Below, in pieces: positions 1 to 7,437 of a stretch of DNA of 10,674 nt (positions are counted from its first letter, which is position 1; each line of letters opens with the position of its first letter). Both the position numbers and the translations under genes were made by a program. Source of the stretch: Planctomycetaceae bacterium (GTDB taxonomy: Bacteria; Planctomycetota; Planctomycetia; Pirellulales; Pirellulaceae); assembly GCA_012965455.1 (NCBI GenBank), contig DTSG01000225.1, positions 2,003 to 12,676 of the forward strand, read 5' to 3'. The notes below the pieces were generated by a model. It had not been told where the DNA came from. It made no database searches and was given only the letters and a program-made list of their open reading frames with translations.

Positions 1-8
1 AACACCTA

Positions 9-33
9 AGACCAGTCCAACCGGTCTCTTTTT
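9..33 (+). terminator. Weak possible terminator of an upstream transcript
   Basis: AGACC (9-13) can pair with GGTCT (23-27) around a 9-base loop, and is followed by C and five Ts (29-33). This could end a + strand transcript entering from the left, but the stem is only 5 bp, so the call is tentative. Confidence 0.3.
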
Positions 34-109
34 GTTGTAAATTACGCTGATGAACTACGATAATCCGTTATTGCCGCGACATAATACTTACAATCATCTG
101 TCAAGTACG

Positions 110-137
110 TTGACATCTACTTTTTTCGATGTATATT
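110..137 (+). promoter_or_regulatory. Sigma70-like promoter
   Basis: A perfect -35 box TTGACA (110-115) lies 16 bp from a -10-like TATATT (132-137, one mismatch to TATAAT). Transcription would start near 144. The next strong signal downstream is the intrinsic terminator ending at 221, so most transcripts from here would be short unless read-through occurs. This is the best promoter match seen in the window. It assumes that the usual housekeeping sigma consensus applies in this organism. Confidence 0.55.
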
Positions 138-143
138 TGTCGT

Positions 144-221
144 AGAGCTATTGTATCCTAATTTTTTTAGGGCAAGAGTAATTGCGCCCCTCGAGCCAAC
201 TTTGGTTCGAGGGGTTTTTTT
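144..221 (+). ncRNA. Candidate small RNA (or attenuated leader) of about 78 nt
   Basis: Three hairpins lie almost end to end between the predicted transcription start and a U-run. The first is CCTAA (157-161) with TTAGG (167-171). The second is GCAA (172-175) with TTGC (182-185). The third is the strong terminator stem 187-214. No credible protein is encoded: the only open frame here starts with TTG at 151, runs through the terminator and resembles nothing I recognise. The layout of promoter, compact structured RNA and intrinsic terminator is that of a bacterial small RNA gene. The alternative is a leader whose terminator controls read-through into the gene at 423. No known RNA family was recognised. 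Confidence 0.4.
187..221 (+). terminator. Rho-independent terminator
   Basis: CCCCTCGAGCCA (187-198) pairs with TGGTTCGAGGGG (203-214), 12 bp including one G-U pair, around a 4-base loop. Seven Ts (215-221) follow directly. There is no A-run on the left side, so it works only for + strand transcription. It separates the promoter at 110-137 from the first protein gene. Confidence 0.85.
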
Positions 222-283
222 ATGCCTAGTACGTATAGGCACTAGAACATTACCCACTTTAAACCGTATGCAATGTATCAGAG

Positions 284-361
284 TTCAACGCAATATACGT
301 CCTCGCGTAATTGGTATTGGGTCACCACCGACCAATAATATACGCTTACTGATACGTTGAA
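284..361 (+). other. Nested inverted-repeat structure upstream of the first gene
   Basis: Several complementary segments nest correctly: TTCAACG (284-290) with CGTTGAA (355-361), GCGTA (305-309) with TACGC (341-345), ATTGGT (310-315) with ACCAAT (331-336), and GGT (320-322) with ACC (327-329). The second and third stems abut on the left and are separated by a 4-base bulge on the right. In RNA this would be a long branched or bulged hairpin ending about 60 bases before the start codon at 423. Function is unknown. It could be a leader regulatory structure or a protein-binding DNA element. Confidence 0.4.
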
Positions 362-384
362 AGTATTTCATCTGTTCTGACAAT
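357..384 (+). promoter_or_regulatory. Possible promoter for the first protein gene
   Basis: TTGAAA (357-362, five of six to consensus) lies 16 bp before GACAAT (379-384, four of six). It would give a start near 391 and a short leader to the ATG at 423. It is needed if the terminator at 187-221 blocks transcription from the upstream promoter. The match is only moderate. Confidence 0.28.
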
Positions 385-422
385 TCATCAAAAACTCTAA
401 AACCATAAACCCGACTTTCCCT

Positions 423-2093
423 ATGTCTCGCTTCGCAAACACCAGTGGATTCTACATGACCTCGCAACTGCGATTGGTCGCCAAGAATTTATTATCCGTG
501 AAGATATTTGTCACCGTATCTTTACTGATCATTGCCCTTGTAACGATCAGCGGTTGCAATGACGAGAAAAGTGAAATCGATCAATTAACTGACGATCTGT
601 CAACAAACAATCAACTCAACAATAATCCCGCAATCACGGACGCTCGAGTTCGAGCAGAGATTGACCATTTCTGTGGTGACTGTCATACAACGCCTCCTCC
701 CGCAGCCATTCCCCGTGAAGGTTGGTACGCCGAAGTTGAACTGGGCTTTACGCTCTACGAAGAATCCGGTCGCAGCGACCTGACGCTTCCAAGACGCAGT
801 GAAGTCGTCGACTACTATCGACGACATGCACCTGAGTCGATGCCATCGCCGCCGCTGGCCTCAGAAAATGATCCTAGCCCCGTTGAATTCAAACCAACGT
901 ACCATGCAATGGCCCCAATCTCTCCAGGCCAGCCACATAGTGTCCCTTCTGGCATTGCCAACGTTCAGTGGTACGACCAAGCCAAAACTCATTTATTAAA
1001 GCGTTCCACACTAATGCTCTGTGATATGCGAGTGGGCATTGTTCAAGAAGCCCATTTTGAAGGTCAATCACTGGTATTTGACCGTCGGGCTTTAATCCCC
1101 AACCCCAGCAAAACTACATTGACCGATTTAGACAATGATGGCGTTGCCGATTACTTGGTGGCCGACCTAGGAAGCTTCCTACCGGAAGACCACGCTAAAG
1201 GCCAGGTTGTTTGGTTACGTGAGTCCCGAGAATCCAGTGATAAGTTTGAGACAACCGTATTGCTGGACGGACTGGGTCGAGTAACAGACATTCAAGCTGG
1301 CGATTTTAATCAAGACGGTCACCTGGACTTATTGGTCGCCGAATTTGGTTGGCGACTATCCGGCCATGTATGGCAACTTTTACACATTGGCATCGAGAAC
1401 GGAATTCCCCAATACAAAAAGCAACTCATCGACGATCGTCATGGCGTTATTCATATTCCGACCGCAGATTTCAATGGCGATGGCCACTTGGATTTTGCAT
1501 CGCTGATTAGTCAAGAACACGAGTCGATTGAACTGTTCCTCAATCGAGGTGATGGCACATTCCGTCGCCAGAAGATATTCTCTGCCGATAACCCAGTCTG
1601 GGGATCAACGGGAATCGACCTACATGACCTCGATCACGATGGCGACCTTGATATTCTTTTCACCAATGGAGACGTGTTTGACAGTTTTTACATCGTCCCC
1701 TATCAAGCGGCGCATTGGATTGAAAATCAGGGCGACGGAACGTGGAGTCGGCATGTTTTACGCGCGATGCCAGGTATTCATCGCGCTGTCGCCGCGGATT
1801 TCGATAACGATGGTGACGACGATATCGTCTGCTGCAGCTTGATTAGCTCCGAGATACTGGTAACTGGCGACCGACAAAGTCGAGACTCCTTGATGTGGCT
1901 GGAACAAACCAAAAAAGGGCAATTCACGGCTCGGTCACTGGAAATAGACAACGCCAAGCATACCACCGTGACCGTTGGCGACTTTGATGGGGACGGTGAT
2001 ATCGACATTGCCACAGGTCAATTTGCTGATAAATTCGTTACGCCTCGTACAGATGTATCGATTTGGTGGAATAATTCGATTAATCAGCCCTAA
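423..2093 (+). CDS. Lipoprotein with one haem c site and FG-GAP/VCBS repeats
   Basis: The 556-residue product starts with a hydrophobic signal (about residues 26-44) ending in the lipobox ISGC with Cys45, so it is probably an exported lipoprotein. A single haem c motif, CGDCH (84-88), follows, and Met140 is a possible second iron ligand. The rest carries six calcium-binding DxDxDG loops of the FG-GAP/VCBS type: DLDNDGVAD 235, DFNQDGHLD 294, DFNGDGHLD 349, DLDHDGDLD 402, DFDNDGDDD 459 and DFDGDGDID 520. These probably form a beta-propeller, and no ASPIC/UnbV tail is present. An alternative start at 456 (Met12) keeps the whole signal peptide, and neither start has a clear ribosome site. The fold and export are well supported. 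The haem suggests electron transfer or redox sensing, but the partner is unknown. It is separated from the next gene by 243 bp, so co-transcription is uncertain. Confidence 0.85.
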   Translation: MSRFANTSGFYMTSQLRLVAKNLLSVKIFVTVSLLIIALVTISGCNDEKSEIDQLTDDLSTNNQLNNNPAITDARVRAEIDHFCGDCHTTPPPAAIPREGWYAEVELGFTLYEESGRSDLTLPRRSEVVDYYRRHAPESMPSPPLASENDPSPVEFKPTYHAMAPISPGQPHSVPSGIANVQWYDQAKTHLLKRSTLMLCDMRVGIVQEAHFEGQSLVFDRRALIPNPSKTTLTDLDNDGVADYLVADLGSFLPEDHAKGQVVWLRESRESSDKFETTVLLDGLGRVTDIQAGDFNQDGHLDLLVAEFGWRLSGHVWQLLHIGIENGIPQYKKQLIDDRHGVIHIPTADFNGDGHLDFASLISQEHESIELFLNRGDGTFRRQKIFSADNPVWGSTGIDLHDLDHDGDLDILFTNGDVFDSFYIVPYQAAHWIENQGDGTWSRHVLRAMPGIHRAVAADFDNDGDDDIVCCSLISSEILVTGDRQSRDSLMWLEQTKKGQFTARSLEIDNAKHTTVTVGDFDGDGDIDIATGQFADKFVTPRTDVSIWWNNSINQP

Positions 2094-2133
2094 TCGACAC
2101 TTGCAATCGACCAAAATAACAATCACATTCGTA

Positions 2134-2243
2134 TCTACTCTTATAGATAGCGTATTATTGGTATGAGACAATACTTCATGCGGGATTCCCCACTTACAAA
2201 GACGCATGAGAAGTCTCTCATGCGATTGAATGTCTACTCTTAT
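2134..2243. repeat. Pair of 11-bp direct repeats in the gap between genes 1 and 2
   Basis: TCTACTCTTAT occurs exactly at 2134-2144 and again at 2233-2243, flanking the hairpin region. A shorter form, TCTACTCT, recurs just before the third gene (3893-3900). A role as a binding site is possible but unproven. Confidence 0.4.
2203..2224 (+). other. Perfect 9-bp hairpin in the gap between genes 1 and 2
   Basis: CGCATGAGA (2203-2211) and TCTCATGCG (2216-2224) form a perfect stem with the 4-base loop AGTC. No T-run follows, so it is not a standard intrinsic terminator. The left arm can instead pair with TCATGCG at 2176-2182, giving two mutually exclusive hairpins. The rest of the gap (2094-2336) shows no convincing promoter. 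Confidence 0.55.
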
Positions 2244-2336
2244 TTTAGGTGAGTTCGAACAACTGTTCGCATCCAAGATATTCATTTGAACGAACATCTT
2301 TAATCACACAGCCTTTACTCAAGTCGGAATAAATCA

Positions 2337-3869
2337 ATGGGTTCTGAAACCCCTCAAAACGATCACGCCGATAGCACATCGAGCAATGACCAACCGTCGA
2401 CCGAAGAAGAAGCTCCAGCCGAAGAAGAAGCTCCAGCCGAAGAAGAAGCCGGCTCTATAATAACTTCATCACCTACGGTCAACACAAATCGAGCAACACG
2501 CTTAGTTACGATTGCCGTGGCGTTTGCCGCGATCTTGGTGGGAGGTTCATACTATGCCACTACCCATCCCATTAATGAAGCAAAAGCGAGTCTGCTAGAC
2601 CACAAACTTGAAATCGCCCAAGAATGGATTACATTTGCGCAAAAAGTCCCCTTTGTCAAAAAGAGTGAAATTCATTTTTTGACGGCTCGGCTTGAACGTC
2701 GCAAAGGCAATTATCGTCAGATGAGCAAGTATTTAGACCTTGCCCAAGACGCTGGTTACGATCCCGAAATGATCGATCGCGAACGCATCTTGGCATCCGC
2801 GCAATCCGCTGATCTCGATAAGGCGCGACCGCATCTCGCCAAATTTTTAGAAGACCCGCGCGGCGACGAACGTGAAATCTGCGAGGCCTATGTTATCGGA
2901 TTTATCCAATTTCAATTAAACGATTCGGCAATTGATCTCGTTAGAGCTTGGCAGCAGGATTTTCCCGCTGATGCACGGCCGCACTACTTAGAAGGCATTA
3001 TTTACAAATCAATGAATGTCAACAAGGAAGCCGAACAGTGTTTTCTCAATGCCCTCAAGGTCGATCCCAAATACTATGCCGCTGCCATGGAGATAGCTGA
3101 CGTCCTACTCGAACTTAAAAAAACAGAACGAGCATTGAAATATTTAAAACTTGCCGAGGGCGACCCGTTGCTTTTGATTGATTCCTACGTTGCCCAAGCA
3201 CATTGCTATCGCATGCTTGGTCAAGCCGACAAAGCAGAAAAAATTCTACGTGTCGTGTTGCAAAAAATGCCCGACCATTATGCTGCCTCCAACGAACTAG
3301 GTCGAATTCTTGTAGTCGACAGACGATATGCAGAAGCTATTCCCCTCTTGCAACCGATTGTAGACAACGACGAACTATTAACAGACCCACGCCAATCTCT
3401 CGCCATGGCTCTACGCGGCGAAGGACGACTTGAAGAAGCCCAAGCACATTTTGATGCCGTTGAAGATATTAAGAACCATCTTGCCACGGCAAACCAAATC
3501 GTTGAAACCATTGGTAATGGACCCGATAGCATTAACGATCGCTTGACCGTTGCCCAGATTTTCTGGAAATACGGCTCTGAACAAGACGCCATGGTTTGGA
3601 TGAGAACAGCTTACCTACTCAATTCAAAGTACTTGCCAACATTGGAATTTTTGCTGATGTACTACAAAGAGAAAGCCAAACAAAACCCCGAACTGCAAAA
3701 CCAAGTCGTAAAATTTGAGCGAGAAATCGCTTTTGTCAAAGCACAAGCTAATAGATCTGTGGACGATGGCACTGCTGCGCCTGGTTCTGGACCTGCCCCT
3801 TCCAATGTTCCAATTCTGCCCCAACAAAACCAAACTGAAAACACTGACCCGGCACCATCCACTAACTAA
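2337..3869 (+). CDS. Membrane-anchored TPR protein
   Basis: The 510-residue product has three parts. Residues 1-55 are a polar, acidic, probably disordered tail with repeated EEEAPA units. Residues 56-74 form one membrane segment preceded by Arg52 and Arg55, which favours a cytoplasmic N-terminus. The remainder is a helical-repeat solenoid outside the membrane, with clear TPR units from about residue 212 to 375 (such as the stretch ending KVDPKY at 241-246) and degenerate repeats before and after. The C-terminus (about 477-510) is a Pro/Gln/Asn/Thr-rich tail. TPR proteins of this kind scaffold other proteins, and no enzyme motif is seen. GGA about 10 bases before the ATG is a weak ribosome site. 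The next gene follows after 48 bp. It matches gene 4 in architecture, so the two probably do related jobs. Confidence 0.85.
   Translation: MGSETPQNDHADSTSSNDQPSTEEEAPAEEEAPAEEEAGSIITSSPTVNTNRATRLVTIAVAFAAILVGGSYYATTHPINEAKASLLDHKLEIAQEWITFAQKVPFVKKSEIHFLTARLERRKGNYRQMSKYLDLAQDAGYDPEMIDRERILASAQSADLDKARPHLAKFLEDPRGDEREICEAYVIGFIQFQLNDSAIDLVRAWQQDFPADARPHYLEGIIYKSMNVNKEAEQCFLNALKVDPKYYAAAMEIADVLLELKKTERALKYLKLAEGDPLLLIDSYVAQAHCYRMLGQADKAEKILRVVLQKMPDHYAASNELGRILVVDRRYAEAIPLLQPIVDNDELLTDPRQSLAMALRGEGRLEEAQAHFDAVEDIKNHLATANQIVETIGNGPDSINDRLTVAQIFWKYGSEQDAMVWMRTAYLLNSKYLPTLEFLLMYYKEKAKQNPELQNQVVKFEREIAFVKAQANRSVDDGTAAPGSGPAPSNVPILPQQNQTENTDPAPSTN
2403..2450 (+). repeat. In-frame 18-bp tandem repeat in the TPR gene
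   Basis: The unit GAAGAAGAAGCTCCAGCC is present at 2403-2420 and 2421-2438, with a partial third copy at 2439-2450. It encodes EEEAPA repeats in the acidic N-terminal tail. The copies are identical, which suggests recent slippage, and any change by one unit would keep the reading frame. Confidence 0.85.
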
Positions 3870-3917
3870 TCTCGCCGAGCATTCACTAGACCTCTACTCT
3901 ACCAAACTAACATTGCC

Positions 3918-5726
3918 ATGAAACACAAATTCACAAACTACTTTCTTGCATTCGCCGTGGCACTAACGCTGAGCCTCAGCGGATGCCAGGACGACGATCC
4001 GCTAGATCAATTGTTGAATCTGGATGACATCGAAATCGATGACCATGGATCCACTAATTCCTTGACCGAATTAAGTGAAGATGTGCAATTAGGTTCACGT
4101 AACGTTGGTAAAAACGTGGTATTGCATGACATTACCAGCGAAGCGGGTGTCGATTTTACGTACCGAAATGGGCGTGAATCTGGGAACAATTCCATTCTCG
4201 AATCGCTCGGTGGGGGAGTGGGCATGCTGGACTATGACATGAATGGCACAATCGATCTATTCTTCCCTGGTGGCGGTAAATACCAGAAGCAGGTCATCAC
4301 AGGTCATCCGGGAATGCTCTACAGCAATAATGGGATGGCACAGTTCACGGAGATTGCCACTGCGGCTTTTACAAATGATGCTTCCCTCTATACCCATGGC
4401 TGCCAAGTCGCTGACTTTGATAACGACGGCTTTCCCGATTTCATCCTCACCGGGTGGAATAGCCTGAAACTGTTCCACAATCAGGGTGATGGCACATTTA
4501 TGGAAATCCACGAATCCGCTGGACTGGACAGCAAGAGTTGGAGTAGTAGTGCTGCCTGGGGAGACTACAACGGCGATGGAAATCTCGATTTGTATGTTTG
4601 CAATTATGTTAATTGGTCATTTGCCAATCATCCATTTTGCGACGGACCCAACCCTGGACAACGGGAAATTTGTCCGCCCAAACAATACGAACCGCTACCG
4701 GATATTATTTATTACAGCAACGGAGATGGCACATTTTATGACGCCACGGCCGAAGCGGGTTTGAGTGACAAAGGCAAAGGACTCGGCGTCATGTCCGTCG
4801 ATTTTGACCTCGATGGCGACCTTGACATTTATGTCGCAAACGACACCGTTGCAAATTTCCTTTACATCAATCAAGGCCAAGGTGAATTCAAAGAACTGGC
4901 AACCCTTTCAAGCGTCGCGTTTGACGGAATCGGTAATTCCAATGGCAGCATGGGAATTGATGTCGGCGACTACAACCTTGATGGTAAACCCGATATTTGG
5001 GTGGCCAACTTCGAACAAGAAGCTTTTGCCCTGTACCGCAATGATGGTGGATCGCTGTTCACATACGTCTCAGATCGCACTGGCGTTACATCGCTAGGCG
5101 GTTTGTTCGTCGGTTTTGGCACATCGTTTTACGATTTCGATTATGACGGCGACGAAGACTTAATTGTGTCAAATGGACACGTCATCAACTATCCACGTTC
5201 TGGACGGTTGTTACAAATGCCGCTGTTATTGATGAACGAAGTCAACAAGCAATCAAACTACCGCAAGTTCGTTCGCAAACGATTCGACAACCATGACTAT
5301 ATGGATACACAACACTCGGGGCGCGGACTTGCCATGGGAGATCTCGATGGTGACGGAGATGCTGATATTGTGTTCTCTAATAACGTTGAACCCGCGGCGA
5401 TTGTTGAAAATCAAACCGAGCAAACTGGTATCAACATCCGCGTCAAACTGATCGGCACACAAAACAATCGAGATGCCATCGGTTGCAGCGTAACATTGCA
5501 TTGCTCCACTGGAAAACTACTACGGATGACCAAAGGGGGCGCAAGTTATTTATCGCAAAATGACAAACAATTGCACTGGGCATTACCAAGTGACGCCACG
5601 ATTGATCGTCTAAGTATCAATTGGCCAAATGGACATGTCCAAGAAATCACTGATGTACCCACCGATAAACCGCTCGTCGTTATTCAACCAACTCCCGTCA
5701 CTTCCGTTGCCACGACCACTCAATGA
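3918..5726 (+). CDS. ASPIC/UnbV domain FG-GAP lipoprotein (CRTAC1-like)
   Basis: The 602-residue product begins with a lipoprotein signal ending LSGC (Cys23). A linker is followed by the CRTAC1-type region starting near residue 68 with an ITSEAGVDF-like motif. Seven calcium loops follow: DYDMNGTID 105, DFDNDGFPD 166, DYNGDGNLD 216, DFDLDGDLD 295, DYNLDGKPD 351, DFDYDGDED 406 and DLDGDGDAD 475. DGTF motifs occur at 191-194 and 270-273. The C-terminal domain (about 505-590) carries the ASPIC/UnbV signature, including NRDAIG at 517-522, GGASYLSQND at 540-549 and INWPNG at 567-572. Such proteins are common on planctomycete envelopes and are thought to bind calcium and partner proteins, with no proven reaction. 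There is no haem motif, unlike gene 1. There is no clear ribosome site, so translation may depend on the operon context. Cysteines 241 and 252 sit in one inter-repeat insertion and could form a disulphide. Confidence 0.92.
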   Translation: MKHKFTNYFLAFAVALTLSLSGCQDDDPLDQLLNLDDIEIDDHGSTNSLTELSEDVQLGSRNVGKNVVLHDITSEAGVDFTYRNGRESGNNSILESLGGGVGMLDYDMNGTIDLFFPGGGKYQKQVITGHPGMLYSNNGMAQFTEIATAAFTNDASLYTHGCQVADFDNDGFPDFILTGWNSLKLFHNQGDGTFMEIHESAGLDSKSWSSSAAWGDYNGDGNLDLYVCNYVNWSFANHPFCDGPNPGQREICPPKQYEPLPDIIYYSNGDGTFYDATAEAGLSDKGKGLGVMSVDFDLDGDLDIYVANDTVANFLYINQGQGEFKELATLSSVAFDGIGNSNGSMGIDVGDYNLDGKPDIWVANFEQEAFALYRNDGGSLFTYVSDRTGVTSLGGLFVGFGTSFYDFDYDGDEDLIVSNGHVINYPRSGRLLQMPLLLMNEVNKQSNYRKFVRKRFDNHDYMDTQHSGRGLAMGDLDGDGDADIVFSNNVEPAAIVENQTEQTGINIRVKLIGTQNNRDAIGCSVTLHCSTGKLLRMTKGGASYLSQNDKQLHWALPSDATIDRLSINWPNGHVQEITDVPTDKPLVVIQPTPVTSVATTTQ

Positions 5727-5790
5727 CAAACAGATGGCTAACTTTTTTCCCGGCAAATCATTTCTATCTTATCCTTTAACCAATTAACCA

Positions 5791-7374
5791 ATGATGTCTC
5801 AACAAGAACCAAACGACGAAATCGAAAATAACGAAATCCTCGAAAACAGCGCGGACACGGAAACTACCGCTGAGCCGATTGATACTCTGTTTTCAGACGA
5901 ATCTACTGATACCTCGACTACCTCGACTACCTCGGCCTTCACTTCGCTGCGCGACGATATGGAAGAACAGGTCCTCGATTCGACTCCCGCTGAGGAAGCA
6001 CCAATAACGGGACCAACGGTTACCACCGGAGGCATTGCGGGTAAAAGAACAGTTTTTGCACTCGTTAGTGTCATCATTGGCGTCACCGTCCTCAGTGTCA
6101 TGACATTAGACCGTCGTACGCAAGGAATCACGTTTTTCGGTGTTCGTGAACTAACTTCCGAACAACACTTTCAGGCAGCACTCGATGCCTTGCATCAACG
6201 GCACATACCGGATGTCATCACCCACCGCAACGCCCTACTCCTGTTGCCCCAACAGGACGATCGGATTTCTGTCCTCAACGCGTTTATCGCGTTAACTGTT
6301 GATAATCTGACTGTAGCCGCAGAGCACCTAAAAGAACTTCAAGATTCCGATGATCCCTTGATCACAACCTACCTGTATTACATTGCCGGTGAACTTGCGT
6401 TTAAGCAAAAACAATACGGCGATTCGCTGCAAGCTTTGAATGCTGCTATCGAGATGAGTGATCAAGCTAAGCGAAAATTGGTACCTGCCTACCAACTGAT
6501 GGCGTCCATTTATTATGACCTCGGAAATATGCAACAAGCGATGAATTCAGCGACGATCGTTTCCAATCTCGATCCAACCAATGCTCGCATCTACCGCTTC
6601 ATCGGCATGGTGCAGCAAGATTATGAACAATGGCAAGATTCCCTGATCGCCTATCAACGCTACTTAGAACTCGATCCCTTTGGCGATCTTCGTGAAACCG
6701 TCATCATAAGTATGGCTGAAGTTCACATCAAACTTCGCCAATTTAACCAAGCACTCACCCAACTAAACCGAGTGCTTGTGACACCACGCATCTATGCTCT
6801 ACGAGCCTCTTGTCATTACAACCTCGGTGACGTTCAAGATGCATTTGATGCACTCAACAACGCCTTGACACGTGACCCCGCCCAACACGAAGCCATTCTT
6901 CTTAAGGGAACAATCGAAGTCCAAGATCGATCCTATAAAAAAGCGGTCGACACGTTCGTCAGCGGCCTCCGTTATTACCCACGTGACGATGTGTTCATGT
7001 ACAAATTGTCAGAAGCTTATCGCGGCTTCGGCGATGCAGCCAAAGCCGAGGAGCTGGCCGTACAATCAAAGATACTGAGAACAAAACGTGAACGATTCTC
7101 AAAACTTAATGTTGACGTCATTGGTGAACCAACAAACATCGCCATGCGACTAGAACTCGGAAAATTGGCTGAGGAGATCGGCAAACCTGAGCTAGCCATG
7201 ACTTGGTACCAAGCCGTTCTGACAATCGACTCGCAAAACCAGAAAGCGTTGTTTGACTTAGAACGAGTCATTGCTGAAATGACACGCGACAATACCGCTA
7301 CGGCCCCATTTGCACCACCGCCGGTCGCTCCGCAAAACCCAACGACAACGCCGGAAAACCAACCCAATCAATAA
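5791..7374 (+). CDS. Second membrane-anchored TPR protein
   Basis: The 527-residue product repeats the plan of gene 2. Residues 1-84 are an acidic, Ser/Thr-rich disordered tail. Residues about 86-105 form one membrane segment after Lys85-Arg86. A TPR solenoid runs from about 120 to 490, with clear units near 232-265, 266-299, 333-364, 365-398 and 451-484. The C-terminal tail is rich in Pro, Asn, Thr and Gln. A short motif LFSDE (33-37) in the tail also occurs in the next protein. Two consecutive ATGs (5791 and 5794) are possible starts, with no clear ribosome site. A scaffold role in the envelope is inferred from the TPRs. It lies 64 bp after the ASPIC gene and 63 bp before the DUF3179-like gene, consistent with one operon. 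Arg residues on both sides of the membrane segment make its orientation less certain than for gene 2. Confidence 0.85.
   Translation: MMSQQEPNDEIENNEILENSADTETTAEPIDTLFSDESTDTSTTSTTSAFTSLRDDMEEQVLDSTPAEEAPITGPTVTTGGIAGKRTVFALVSVIIGVTVLSVMTLDRRTQGITFFGVRELTSEQHFQAALDALHQRHIPDVITHRNALLLLPQQDDRISVLNAFIALTVDNLTVAAEHLKELQDSDDPLITTYLYYIAGELAFKQKQYGDSLQALNAAIEMSDQAKRKLVPAYQLMASIYYDLGNMQQAMNSATIVSNLDPTNARIYRFIGMVQQDYEQWQDSLIAYQRYLELDPFGDLRETVIISMAEVHIKLRQFNQALTQLNRVLVTPRIYALRASCHYNLGDVQDAFDALNNALTRDPAQHEAILLKGTIEVQDRSYKKAVDTFVSGLRYYPRDDVFMYKLSEAYRGFGDAAKAEELAVQSKILRTKRERFSKLNVDVIGEPTNIAMRLELGKLAEEIGKPELAMTWYQAVLTIDSQNQKALFDLERVIAEMTRDNTATAPFAPPPVAPQNPTTTPENQPNQ
5911..5935 (+). repeat. In-frame 9-bp tandem repeat in the second TPR gene
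   Basis: ACCTCGACT is repeated at 5911-5919 and 5920-5928, with a partial copy at 5929-5935. It encodes the TST-TST-TSA stretch of the disordered N-terminal tail, the same kind of in-frame low-complexity repeat as in the other TPR gene. Confidence 0.75.
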
Positions 7375-7437
7375 TTCCCGTCAACTATTCCAAGAACATT
7401 TACACGTAATTCCACTCGCATTTCAATAGGTAATTCC

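Noticed and set aside
224..240. GCCTA/TAGGC palindrome just after the terminator
   Set aside because: The stem is only 5 bp with a 7-base loop and no further signal, so chance is a sufficient explanation.
151..360. A 69-codon + strand open frame starting with TTG
   Set aside because: It runs straight through the strong intrinsic terminator and the inverted-repeat region, has no ribosome site and no recognisable protein character.
285..467. Minus-strand 60-codon open frame over the start of gene 1
   Set aside because: It overlaps the gene 1 start and the inverted repeats on the opposite strand, with no domain or promoter to support it.
1935..2297. Minus-strand 120-codon open frame across the end of gene 1 and the gap
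   Set aside because: Much of it is the reverse of a calcium-loop repeat coding region, and the rest falls in the hairpin gap. The composition does not look like a real protein.
1549..4741. Recurring GATGGCACATT sequence at 1552, 4489 and 4731
   Set aside because: It encodes the DGTF motif of FG-GAP repeats in genes 1 and 3. It reflects protein repeat conservation and not a DNA element.
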